Assembly: GCA_010015655.1 (NCBI GenBank)
Contig: ML976729.1
Span: 98,329-119,318, forward strand
From: Bimuria novae-zelandiae CBS 107.79
Lineage: Eukaryota; Ascomycota; Dothideomycetes; Pleosporales; Didymosphaeriaceae
Length of the DNA: 20,990 nt
Reading direction: 5' to 3'
The notes under the pieces were generated by a model that saw only the letters and a program-made list of their open reading frames with translations, did not search any database and was not told the origin of the DNA. The position numbers and the translations under genes are program-made. The number at the start of each line of letters is the position of its first letter. Within the stretch, counting starts at the first letter, position 1. Shown here piece after piece: positions 1 through 8,879 of this stretch.

Positions 1-48
1 ACTCATGAGACTAGTGTCGTCATGTGACATATCTCTAGGCTGCTTACA
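1..48 (-). repeat. Start of copia 3' LTR (partial)
   Basis: On the minus strand this begins TGTAAGCAGCC at base 48 and matches the start of the 5' LTR at 5507 except for one A/G transition. The remaining roughly 130 bp of the LTR lie outside the window. Confidence 0.9.
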
Positions 49-60
49 CACCCCCTTCAG
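49..60 (-). other. copia polypurine tract
   Basis: Minus-strand CTGAAGGGGGTG directly abuts the 3' LTR start TGTAAGC. A purine-rich run at this exact place is the expected plus-strand primer for retrotransposon DNA synthesis. Confidence 0.75.
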
Positions 61-511
61 GTTCGAACGCATGTTTGAAGCTGATGTTGGCTATAGATCC
101 CCCTCTACCTTTGTAGGGTAGCTGCATTTTGGGGTCGAGAACCTAGCTTTTGTGCCAGTCTCAGTATTGGTGCAGTCCCAGGTGGGTAGCCGTCCGCCGT
201 CGCAGTGTAGGTGGATCTCGCTCTATACTACAGGCGTCCCTAGTAGTAGGACGTCTCCCAGAGCTAGTACTAAGATCCTGATTGCTTCGCGTTCTGTGCT
301 GAGGTTGATGAGCCTTGTAGGTGGAGCTTGATACATGATGCGAGCATGTTTGCTCTGTGTATGAAGTGGAATACAGCATGAATCTGAGTACAGGATAGGG
401 GTACAGCGTAGAGCTGTGTACATGATAGAGCTGAGTAAAGTATAGTCTCGTTAAACCTGTAAAAACCACATGGGAAAAACCAGGAAGAGTACTATACTAT
501 AGGGAAGCTCA
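61..511 (-). other. copia 3' untranslated region, little RIP damage
   Basis: This stretch lies between the Gag-Pol stop and the polypurine tract. It is clearly less mutated than the pol gene beside it, with CA and TG dinucleotides retained. Two overlapping minus-strand frames stay open by chance or design (161-469, which is in the Gag-Pol register, and 223-423). Neither shows a domain I recognise, so I treat the stretch as non-coding. Confidence 0.5.
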
Positions 512-3500
512 TTAAGAAGGAAAAGGTTGAAAATGAAGAAGAGAGACCCAGTTTTCGTGCTTCTGTCTGGGCAGTAGCTTGGTGAGGCCGTTAGCTAGTT
601 GACAGGTTGTTTAGATGTATAAGAGGTTGATATTATTAGATTAAGCTTCTTGTCGAAGCTAGTGATAATGGATATCGACGTGCCGTATAGTAGTCTTAAG
701 ACAAGGCGTAGTAGAGGTGAGAAGTCGGATAGTCTGCTGATTGTTATAGTATAGAAGACGTTTATGATCTAGATTGAAGCTGATTTGTTCGAAGACTCTC
801 TACCGCTAGATTAGTTTAGTGCCTGCAGACGATGCGGCGACTAGCTCTGCTTCTATTGTTGACTTTGTAACACAGCGTTAGAGTGTTGCTTTCCAGTCTA
901 CAGGTCCGCTAAATAGAAAGAAGATATAGCCTTGTAAGCTCTTGCGTGAGATCTTATTATCAGCGTATAATGCATCTATTGCTCTAAAGAACTTAGGTTA
1001 AGGTTGGTTAGCTATATAGACTAATTTGTTTAAGATAGAGGCGGTATAGTAGAGCGCTTAATCTTTGGTTCCTAGCAGGTAGGCGATTGTCTGGTAGGCT
1101 GCGTTAAGATAACGTGAAGATGGATTCGTGAGAAACTCTGCTAGTTTAGAATAGGCTTTTAAGACATTAGGTCGGGTAGCTCTAGCTGCTTATCCTATAG
1201 ATCCTATAAGCTGGGCATATCTGTGCTTAGTGAAGTCATTTACTTAATTCTCTAATAGTAATAACTCTTCTAAAGGTAGTAGTGTAGCTGGCAACTTCGT
1301 ATATAGCTTTAGTGAAGGAAACTTCTATGCAAGCTTCTTAATGTATAAAGTTTGTAATAGCTAGATAGAGCTATTCTCACGGTCTCTATGCGTTTGAATA
1401 CCATAGAACGTTTAAAGCTCTCCTAGAGATCGAATCTTATATCGAGACAGGAGCTTCTGTTCGAATTCATGTAGTGCAGCTTTATGGGCTGGTAGGCAGA
1501 GTACGATAATGTCGTCCACATAAAAGAAGACTAGAAGCTTGTTATTCTTTTATAGATAAGGAGCGTCTTTGACTTCGTGTAGTCCTAGTTTAGAGAGCGT
1601 CTTGGTGAGCTCTTGATACTAGAGTAGTAGCGAGGTCTTTAGGCCGTATAGAGCTTGACATAGTTTCTATAGATAACTAGGATTAGAGAATCTTTCTAGT
1701 GAGTAATAATAGACTAGTGTTGCGAGCTAAGCGTTTGTGAATACGTTAACTATATTATACTAACGGATCTTTATGTTAAAGTAGGCCGCTATAGTAACTA
1801 GAGCTTAGAATATTCAAACTACTAGAGTAGCTGCGTAGGTATCCTTAGTAGTTGTTTATAGATCGCCTCGTACATAGATGCGTGCTTTGTATTTCGTAAG
1901 GTATCCTTAATTATTAAGCTTGAACTTAAAGACCTATATTAACAGGAGAACTTCTTAGTCTTATAAATTTAACTCCTGCTAAGTAATCCTCTCGTACGTG
2001 CCTTTTCGTTTCACGTTGTTGATTTCTTGTTACATTGCTTGGAGAAAGCCTTCCTTGTGTGGAGATGGCATCCTCATCACATCTTTATAGAGACGCGGCT
2101 CAGGAGGTAGCTCGGTGTAGTGAAATCATGTTTTTAATGCTGTAGCTAAGGCTGCTACGTATACTAACTAGTATGTGTTAATAAAGAAGCTGCTACTCTT
2201 CTAAGATGGCTTTCTAGATCTTGTTAACCCTTTAGGTAGTATGTAAGACTAACGAAGGTTGCTATTAATTAGTTCTTAATTCTATGCTTAATTTAAGTCT
2301 GATGTTTAACGTTTGCGCTTTCTTAAGGATGTAGGCATTACAGGTAGGCTAGCTAGCGTGGTTAATAACGAGCGCTGCGAGTTGTTATAAAGTAAGTTCT
2401 GTAAACTACTATAAACCTTAGTAGTCTTTATTTAACTTAGTGTTAGAAGCTATAGATTATAACTTCTAGTTTAACGTAGGATTATTATTTCTCTTTGCGT
2501 TGGTTGGTTTTGTTCTATAGATGTAGCAGTCTGGCTGTACTAATCTAGATCTACCGTGTGCTTATCTTTGGATGTGTCTTCTATAGAGCTATCTTGGCTG
2601 CGTAATGTAGGTAGTTGATACTTATAGGCAAATTACTCTAGCTTAGAGCCTTGTAGTAGAGGATCTGTTTTATCGTGTAGTTAATAGAAGAGGTCTTCTC
2701 TAAAGGTAACGTCTCTTACACGAATTACTTTGCCTCTATTTACTTGACTTCTCGCCTTAGGCATCTAGATTTAGTAGATATTTAATAAGTTGTACCTAAC
2801 TAGATATCCTACTAGAGCTCGAGGACTAAGCTTATCTATTTATAGTATTTGTTTGCGCAGTGCGTATGCTCGGTAGCTATAGATGCGTAGATAAGTAATT
2901 AATAGCTTCTTGCCGTAGGCAATTTTAAATGGTATTTTCTAACCTAGTAATCGCGTGGGTGTGCGATTAAGCAGGTATACTACTATAGAGTAGATTTTAG
3001 AGCTAAGTGCTAGAGGTAGGTTTAAGGTAATTTTTATTAAGCGACTTCTCTTAATAAGACTCCTATTAGAGCGCTCTGCTGAGCCATTTTACTCCTTAGT
3101 GTGTGGAGCCCTAATCTGTAGCTTAATGCCTTCTCTCTAACAGTAGTTTCTAGCAGAGTCGTTTGTCAGCCTATATCCTCGCTCGTCGTTAGCGATAAGA
3201 AAGGTGACAGTTGTGTTGAATTCTCGTTTAATAGTTCGATCTAATCGCCTGATGATAGACAGGAGCATGAGCTTGTCCTGTCTAGGTATTGTATAGACAA
3301 AATGGAATTTCGAGAATAGATCAAACCCATAGAAGACGTATCGGTCGCCATTATAGGCTCTTGCATCGAGCTCAATGAGATTAATAGTAATAGTCTCGAA
3401 GGCTCGTGTGGCTCTAATCTCATAGCCAGTTCGCCGTGAGATAATTTAATGTGCTTTACTTTATAGGCATTCTTCGCAGTCGATTATTTAAGGAGCAGAT

Positions 3501-5233
3501 CTAGTAGATAGCTATATACCTATTACGTAATTCTGTAGTTAATTAATAGCGTTACTACTTAGATGTCCTATTAGTATATAGAGCTAAGACTTACTAAGTA
3601 ATCTTGGTCTAGGCGGTAGAGCAAAGTATTATAGCTAACGTTAATAGGTCGCAAAAGCCTGAGTCTGAGCGGATTAAGTAGATAGAGGTTTAGTTCGATA
3701 GACTACTAGCTAGTGTCTACCTAGTCTAGTGAGGGTAGCGATGTCTTCTACTTATAAGCCTAATAAGTTGGATTAATATAGTGTATTTCTGCCAGAGTCG
3801 AAATAGACGTTTGACGATGATAGCCGGGCTAGAGAGACTAGGCTTGTGAAAAAGCTAGTAATTAAGGCTACACACTTAAGCTTTGTTTTCTTTTGTCCTT
3901 AAGGTGTTAATAGAGATATCTTAACTTCCCCCTATGCCTGGATAGTCATCTCAGTGCCGCCTGCAAGTACGACATCATCAGGTAATGCAGGAGCTTTTCA
4001 TTAGAACTCGGTCCAATTGTTGTAGATGTGGATATCCGTAGCAGGATCTAGTGTCTATAAGTAGAGGAGCGGGAAGTTTCGGTGCGCTAGCTAATTATTA
4101 AATGCTAATAAGTAGATAGCGTAGGCCTTATGTAGAAGGTCGCCTGCAGGTGTATCGCCTACGTTAATTTCTATTAAATTAGATTCTGCCCCGTGGCTCT
4201 TATAATTCCTTCGCTTTTTATAGCGCTAATTCTTCTCTTGAATCTTATTTAGTATTCTATTCTTGTCTTTAACTTTAAACTCTGTTATCTTCTTAGCTTT
4301 TTTAAGGTTTTTAACGAATCCTCCTTTGCGTAGTGAGGTGTCGATGTATTGGCACTGTCCCCAGTAGTGTAGGTCTCTACAGAGACACGATTTCAACGGC
4401 TTTAATAGCTTATCCTGTCGAGGTCTCTTTCTACTGTTTTGTTTGTATGGAGACTCCTCTTAATTTAATGTAGCTACAAATGCTCCACTCTGTGCGGTTA
4501 ATTTCGTTATAGTTGTGCGATAGTAGCGTAGGTAACTAGCTAGTAGATTAGGCAATGTTAGCTGTACAGAGCTGTCGTGGGAGCTTGTTTCTGCATTGAA
4601 TACAGTGATAGCGATAGTGGCAGCGTAGCCAGGATCGATCTGTTTGATGGCTCGTATGAGATCCTTGTGAGGTCTGTAGCCATGCGTCTCTAGTAGCTGG
4701 AGTTGTTTGGCCCTATTATAGGCAGCAAGGAACGTGCTGCACCATTCTTCAAGGTTCTCTCTACAAGCGTGCAAAACTTTAGCGGCGTTATAAGCTTTTT
4801 AGACCTAATATTCTCGATTAGCTATTATAGGACTGTAGAGCTCCTATAGAGTCTTAAGCTAATCGTAGAGGGACTCTTAGTCCTTAATTTAATATACTAG
4901 GTCCTGCGCAATCGTGTTAGCTACATACGCTTTAATCTAGCTAATCTTATCTTTAGTTCGCCTATATTCTTTAAGCTCTTTATAGTAAAGACTTATGTCT
5001 TAATTATACTGCGCTCGAGCTTTAGGGGTAGGTTCTGTTGCTAGTGATCCACCGTCGTTGGCAGCATGGATCTGTGTAGGTTGTAGAGGCTTGCTCAGCG
5101 TCGTCGGATGTGGCAGGTCTGGATTAATATATCCCCATACGTCTCCAGCCTCTGCGAGCCTTTTGACAGTATAGATCCACAGTTCCCAGTTGTGTGGCCC
5201 TTGAAGGATGATTGACGAGATAGCCTTTGACAT
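512..5233 (-). pseudogene. copia Gag-Pol polyprotein, inactivated by RIP
   Basis: One frame of about 1574 codons runs from ATG at 5233 to TAA at 512-514. Landmarks in order: an N-terminal Gag segment with NWELWIYTVKRLAEAG (5233-5000); further Gag (about 4774-4460); a CCHC-type knuckle CLCRDLHYWGQC (about 4387-4352); the integrase core with IELDA (Asp 3365-3367), ANDERGY (Asp 3185-3187) and NGSAERSNR (Glu 3074-3076); reverse transcriptase FYVDDIIVL (YVDD 1511-1522); RNase H tail RHVDIHYH and GLTKLLPRQKH (about 682-560). All landmarks share one register, so damage is substitution only, with no net indel. Dozens of TAG, TAA and TGA stops fit CAG, CAA or TGG codons changed by C-to-T or G-to-A. 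The integrase DDE and the YVDD residues are still present, but no full-length protein can be made. In an intact copy this would encode particle, protease, integration and reverse-transcription functions. Confidence 0.93.
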
Positions 5234-5312
5234 GGCGAGATCGCTCTATCGAGTAGGCTCGATCGACAGGTAGGTAGGTAGGGAGTCAATGTATGTGTAT
5301 GAGGGCGGATTA

Positions 5313-5327
5313 CCCCGGGCTTATAAC
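5313..5327 (-). other. copia primer-binding site, half initiator tRNA-Met type
   Basis: Immediately inside the 5' LTR the minus strand reads GTTATAAGCCCGGGG. Its first 11 bases match the complement of the initiator tRNA-Met anticodon arm (GTTATGAGCCC) with one G-to-A difference that could itself be RIP. Drosophila copia uses a cleaved initiator tRNA at the same position. The tRNA sequence is from memory, so the match needs checking. Confidence 0.6.
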
Positions 5328-5507
5328 TGTAAGCAGGTGGGTGGTATGTGTGAAGGTAGTATATTATGTGTGTAATTGTCTAAGTTGCTCTGTGTGTTGT
5401 TCTGTGTTGTGTTGTGTGTACATGGAGTGATCAGAGGCTCGTATATAGAGATAGAGCTGACTCATGAGACTAGTGTCGTCATGTGACATATCTCTGGGCT
5501 GCTTACA
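5328..5507 (-). repeat. copia 5' LTR, 180 bp, complete
   Basis: The LTR starts TGTAAGCAG (5507 leftward) and ends CTGCTTACA (5328), a perfect 9-bp terminal inverted repeat. The right edge is fixed by the match to the 3' LTR and the left edge by the inverted repeat and the adjoining primer-binding site. A TATATA string at 5442-5447 is a possible promoter element. Confidence 0.88.
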
Positions 5508-6610
5508 GTAAATCTATTAAAGATAAGATTAGGATTAGGTAGTAATATCCTTATTACTCTAAAAAAGCTAAGGATAGTTAATTCCTTATAAAAGACCATC
5601 TATATATTTTAGAATAAGGGAAAGAAGCTACTTTTAGTAATAAAAGCTAGGCCTTAGCTTCTTTAAGGTATCGTAATAGCTCTGCTAAGTAGGCTATTAA
5701 TAAAGTCTTAAATATTATATTATTAAGTAGCTAAAGCGTATAAGTTTAATCAAAAGGTAAGATAGTAAGCAAGATCTTATTCTAATTATAATAATTAATA
5801 AAGTCTATAGTAATAAAAGATCTATAGCTATTTATAATTTAAAGTTAAAATAGTTATTAGGTCTTCTCTTTTATACAGAAATTAAACATCTATTTAAGGT
5901 AGGCAAGCCTAATATTATTATTTATTAAACTAGAGGATAATAAGGTTATAAAGACTTTATAATATACTATCTTAATATCCTCTACCTAACTTAATTAGAT
6001 GCCCTTATTAGCAGCCTTATAGATAAGTGTTAGTAGTAAAGGTAATCTATTAGCGCAGATATATGCTAAGAGCGTAATCTATACGCGATTACTATCCTAA
6101 AGTAATACTATAACCTATTTCTTCTTTTATATTTATCTAGTAAATATTCTCTTTAATTTATTAATAATACTAATTAGGCAGCCTTTCTTATCTATATTAT
6201 AAATATAATAAAGATATATGCGATATTAATTAATTTTACTATATAAATAGTTAAAAAAGTAATAATATTTATTTACTAAATTAGCGTTATAATAATTACT
6301 ATTTATGACGACTGCCTATTATAAGATAAGATAAATACTATATCTATTAATAAAGTAAGTAAACTAGCTCTCGCTAACTAGCTACCTTACTATTATAGAG
6401 GCGAAGTTCTATATTATCTCTTTAGTAGGAGGTATATGTCTCTCTATAAGTTTTCTAATATATTATATAAGCTCCTTCTCTTATTATAGGGCGAGTTTCT
6501 ACTAATTAATATTCTTAACCTATTAAGGGCGCGTTACTCCCTAACGCCTTTAGCCTAACGTAAATTACTTAAGTCTATGCCTAGTAGTAACTTTTATATA
6601 TATAAATCTT
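5508..6610 (-). mobile_element. Fot1/pogo DNA transposon relic, truncated at both visible ends
   Basis: Very AT-rich sequence almost without CA or TG dinucleotides. The right (5') end stops abruptly at 6598-6613 against HET-gene DNA, with no GC-rich inverted repeat and with the first roughly 50 transposase codons missing. The left end is the copia insertion point; the rest of the relic may lie left of the copia element, outside the window. Confidence 0.85.
5513..6580 (-). pseudogene. Fot1/pogo (DDE1) transposase relic
   Basis: Read leftward, one register gives recognisable blocks. ERHIPPTKEIIQNFAS is the region behind the DNA-binding domain. YIYNIDKKGCLI matches the family's NMDEKGFLIG and contains the first catalytic Asp (6190-6192). 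A block with FINYYN and NKILL follows. The second acidic residue is Asn (5830-5832) where the family has DGHGSH, and the third is Asn (5722-5724) where it has LQPLDVV. The distance between the latter two is still 35 residues, the DD35D spacing of Fot1/pogo. All three positions are in the same frame, so no net indel has occurred between them despite many stops. Both Asn changes are GAT/GAC to AAT, the RIP direction. The protein is certainly dead. It differs in sequence from the pogo element at 8186-17287. Confidence 0.88.
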
Positions 6611-6613
6611 CTC

Positions 6614-7060
6614 CTAGTTTGTCCCTTGTTCTGGTCTACCAAGGGCGTAGAGGAGAACTTCGAGGTCGCCTCTTTGCACTATAACACTAACAGCCGCTCT
6701 TGCGTATACTGTTTCCACATCCAGTGAGTAGTCAACTGGTATCAGCGATCGTACTTCATGGTCCATCAGACTAAGGACACCGAAGATCTTGTTTCGAGCA
6801 TCCGATGCTGAACAGTTCTTGGTAGCCAATAAACAAGTAAACAGATCAGGCCGCTCCCATTGTATCTTACGAGGCGTCCATCGCAATAGTCCAGGAAGTG
6901 GAACTTCAGAGCCTTGAAGCGTAGATTCTGGTCCGTGATTGGGCAAACTCGTAAGTCGTGTGACCGTCTCTTATTTCCTGCTTTGCACAACCACTCAGGC
7001 TTCATCACCAAGCTGCAACCACAAGCGATAGGACAGCTCAGCCGAAAACTTTAGCCTGGG
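6614..7060 (-). pseudogene. HET-domain protein, C-terminal half, broken
   Basis: The minus frame ending at TAG 6614-6616 encodes a segment typical of the region behind a HET domain: ERPDLFTCLLATKNCSASDA, then RNKIFGVLSLMD, PVDYSLDVETVYARAAVSVI and RGDLEVLLYALG. HET family members usually read DPRDKIFALLGL then PIDYS and VY here. The frame is open without interruption from 6970. Two stops upstream in the same register, TAA (6971-6973) and TGA (6995-6997), fit CAA-to-TAA and TGG-to-TGA RIP changes, so coding may reach about 7060. The piece ends where the pogo relic begins, before the usual LPSWVPDW segment, so its 3' end is lost. It has no HET domain of its own and lies head to head with the N-terminal piece at 7096. 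It may be the second half of the same gene, or of a paralogue. Confidence 0.75.
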
Positions 7061-7095
7061 TCGATTCTTCAACCTCCTTCGGTCTTTTCGAAATA

Positions 7096-7851
7096 ATGGA
7101 TTCTCGATCTTCGGCTTGTCGGCATCCGGATATCCGAAAATTCGATGGCTTCACAAGCTGCCTTGCCTGCGGTACCACTATTTTTGATCTGCATGTCACC
7201 GAGACGTCGGGCGAACCAAGCCCCGAGGCGAATCCAGGCGCGAAACGAGTTTGTCAGTATCGGAAGCTCAATTATGAGCTAGGTCAGGAGATAAGGCTTT
7301 TGGATGTCATGCCAGGACTTGTGCACGACCCGGTTAAATGCGAGATTGTTACTGTGAGCTTTCTCCACAATCCAGAATATGAGGCACTCTCATACACGTG
7401 GGCAACCGAGCAAGCTGTATCAAGTCTTTCCAGGCTAGTGCATCCTACGGATGGCACGACATTGCCCGTTACAGCAAATTGCGAAGCGGCGATTCGACGG
7501 CTGAGGAGGCTAAGTTTGTGACAGCAACTTTGGGTGGGCGCGCTCTGCATCAACCAGAGTCACGTCTCGGAGCGTAATCATCAAGTCGCTCTGATGGAGC
7601 ACATCTATAAAGGTGCTTCGAAAGCTCTCATATATCTCGACAGCGCAGAATGCGATCTATCTGATTTATTCATGTGGTTGCACAATCGATCCCGACGATA
7701 CCCTGATGAGAGCGAAATCCTAGTTTTTCGAGCTCAAGCAAGGAACCTTCTATCTTTGCGATGGTTCCATTGGGTATGAGTGAAACAAGACGCTGCATTT
7801 GCCATCACCGCGCACCTGTTGACTAAGCACGAGCATGCGGTGTTCGATTAA
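7096..7851 (+). pseudogene. HET-domain protein, N-terminal half, two nonsense mutations
   Basis: The start ATG at 7096 has A at -3. An N-terminal Cys pair (SCLACG, residues about 22-27) precedes NYELGQEIRLLDVMPG. The HET domain follows: YEALSYTW (about 95-102), LPVTANCEAAIRRLRR, then LWVGALCINQSHVSERNHQVALM and IYKGASKALIYLDSAE. HET proteins trigger cell death when genetically different hyphae fuse. TGA at 7519-7521 interrupts between RRLRRLSL and QQLWVGALCINQ, and TGA at 7777-7779 sits where the family has WV(L/I)QE; both codons lie in one unbroken register and fit CGA-to-TGA and TGG-to-TGA changes. The frame ends at TAA 7849-7851, soon after the HET core, so the C-terminal half is absent here. 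As it stands only a 141-residue fragment could be made. Confidence 0.85.
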
Positions 7852-8183
7852 ACCTCATGCTAGAGGGAACACTGGTACCCAAAGGCGAAAGGACATTTTC
7901 AACCAGAATCTCACCTGTCATCATGCACGAGAGCAACATTCCTATTCCCTTCCGCGACTACTTTGTCTCCAACAACAAACTGATAAGCCATTCTACACAG
8001 TGAAGCTCAAGACAGGCTGCACTGTGGAGCGCTGCGAACAATACACCTGCCAAAAGTATGTCAACAAAAACATCTGCTAGTTTGACTGTTGACATTGTGA
8101 CGGATCATTTAATAAGGGATGAAGACGGGATGCTGGTGAGGTCGGAGTACACCGGTGCAGGGCTTTCGGGCCGGATCACGTCA
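7852..8183 (+). other. Spacer with an unrecognised frame, interrupted by the pogo insertion
   Basis: Base composition is normal and not RIP-like. One plus frame runs from ATG 7857 through a single TGA at 8001-8003 to the pogo insertion point; it includes HESNIPIPFRDYFVSNN. Joined across the pogo element, the same frame stays open from 8004 to 8183 and on from 17288 to TAA at 17399. I do not recognise the product. It could be a decayed gene split by the transposon or a chance frame. Confidence 0.3.
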
Positions 8184-8185
8184 TA
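8184..8185. repeat. TA target-site duplication, left copy
   Basis: TA directly flanks the left inverted repeat and is matched by TA at 17288-17289. Tc1/mariner-superfamily elements always duplicate TA on insertion. Confidence 0.9.
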
Positions 8186-8226
8186 GAGTCGCTCACCGCC
8201 TGGCGCACGTCCCCACCTGGCGCCCG
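8186..8226 (+). repeat. pogo left terminal inverted repeat (41 bp)
   Basis: Starts GAGTCGCTCACCGCC and ends GGCGCCCG; it is the exact reverse complement of 17247-17287. No mutation is seen between the two copies although the interior is heavily mutated. Confidence 0.95.
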
Positions 8227-8406
8227 CGAACACCATTTTTCATCCGAACTTCAAACGCTCTATCTTATCTACCATGGCAGGTATCAAGGCAGCTCTTAAA
8301 GCTTTAAATTTATTAGAGCTTAAAGAATCTTTTTAATATTTAAATTATATAAAATTATATAGTTATAACTAGTTAACGCTATTACAGCGCTATTAACGTG
8401 TATAAG

Positions 8407-8411
8407 GGACC
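8407..8411. repeat. gypsy target-site duplication GGACC, left copy
   Basis: GGACC abuts the first base of the 5' LTR and recurs at 15391-15395 after the last base of the 3' LTR. A perfect 5-bp duplication shows that both ends belong to a single insertion event. Confidence 0.95.
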
Positions 8412-8515
8412 TGTTACGGACCAGAAGTCGACGGTGGGACGACAGGCCTTATGACGACAACCAGGCCCTACCTCCGACTTACGTAATGTCCTAGGCTGTC
8501 CCAGGCGCCAAGACT

Positions 8516-8619
8516 ATGGGATGTTATGGGACCACGTGACCCAGGGTCACGTGACGTCCCAGGAAATCCCATGGGATCCCACAAGGTTAGGATATGGGAT
8601 ACCATGGGACTCTATGGGA
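8516..8619 (+). promoter_or_regulatory. LTR upstream region: CACGTG palindrome and six ATGGGA repeats
   Basis: A perfect palindrome occupies 8533-8553: arm CACGTGACCC, one central A, arm GGGTCACGTG. It carries two CACGTG E-box cores. ATGGGA occurs at 8516, 8526, 8571, 8594, 8604 and 8614, with several TCCCA complements between. The block is conserved almost unchanged in the 3' LTR (palindrome at 15067-15087) although the LTRs differ elsewhere. Its position upstream of the TATA string suggests a transcription-factor array; function is inferred. Confidence 0.5.
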
Positions 8620-8628
8620 CAAGGAGGA

Positions 8629-8636
8629 TATATATA
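8629..8636 (+). promoter_or_regulatory. Probable TATA box of the gypsy LTR promoter
   Basis: TATATATA follows the palindrome and ATGGGA array. It lies 28 nt before the GTAGTTAA stretch that matches the primer-binding site, which would place that stretch at the 5' end of the RNA. Confidence 0.55.
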
Positions 8637-8663
8637 CAGGATAGTTTCCTTTATACGCTCCTT

Positions 8664-8671
8664 GTAGTTAA
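8664..8671 (+). other. Possible self-primer at the 5' end of gypsy RNA
   Basis: GTAGTTAA is the exact reverse complement of TTAACTAC at 8859-8866, two bases after the 5' LTR. In Tf1-type chromoviruses the first bases of the RNA fold back and prime reverse transcription at this site. The positions relative to TATA box and LTR end both fit; the match is only 8 nt. Confidence 0.45.
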
Positions 8672-8858
8672 CTGAAATATCTTCTGTGCGAGTACCTTCT
8701 CCTATATAGACTAATAGTTATCTTATTTGCTATAAGATTAAATTGTTTAACCGCGCTTAATTGTCGCATTAACTCGTACTATTAAATAACCCGTGAGACG
8801 CCTTATTACCTTACCGCCCTAACCTAGATTAGACTAAGCGAGTGCACCTTATAATACT

Positions 8859-8866
8859 TTAACTAC
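8859..8866 (+). other. Possible gypsy primer-binding site (self-priming type)
   Basis: TTAACTAC lies two bases inside the LTR end and pairs with 8664-8671. The adjoining sequence CTTTAACTACCCTAC does not begin with the TGG expected of a tRNA 3'-end site, and I recognise no tRNA match. The leader before the Gag start is only 23 nt, which leaves room for little else. Confidence 0.45.
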
Positions 8867-8879
8867 CCTACGGTACGAC

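Larger units (their letters stand above)
1..5507 (-). mobile_element. Ty1/copia LTR retrotransposon, RIP-degraded, 3' LTR cut by window edge
   Basis: The element reads leftward. Its complete 5' LTR is at the right end and the first 48 bases of its 3' LTR are at window start; those 48 bases match the start of the 5' LTR with one A/G difference. Order on the minus strand is LTR, primer-binding site, Gag with zinc knuckle, integrase, reverse transcriptase with YVDD, RNase H, polypurine tract, LTR. Integrase before reverse transcriptase is the defining copia order. It interrupts the pogo relic that continues to its right. The five bases right of the LTR (5508-5512, GTAAA) would be one copy of the target duplication; the partner lies outside the window. 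Confidence 0.95.
8412..8856 (+). repeat. gypsy 5' LTR (445 bp)
   Basis: Begins TGTTACGGACC and aligns without gaps to 14946-15390. It ends CCTTATAATA where the 3' copy ends CCTCATAACA, so the terminal CA has mutated to TA in this copy. More differences fall in the second half of the LTR than in the first. Confidence 0.95.

Noticed and set aside
161..469. 102-codon minus-strand frame near the left edge
   Set aside because: It lies after the recognisable end of copia Gag-Pol, shows no domain and is probably open only because this stretch escaped RIP.
3241..3423. 60-codon minus-strand frame beginning MRLEPHEP
   Set aside because: It is a shadow of the copia integrase core, which reads in the neighbouring register with clear IELDA and GFDLFSKF motifs.
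5527..5543. ATTAGGATTAGG resembling a telomeric repeat
   Set aside because: Only two irregular TTAGGA units, inside the RIP-damaged pogo relic; not a TTAGGG array.
7835..8080. 81-codon plus-strand frame beginning MRCSIKPH
   Set aside because: It starts inside the HET remnant in another register and has no recognisable motif.
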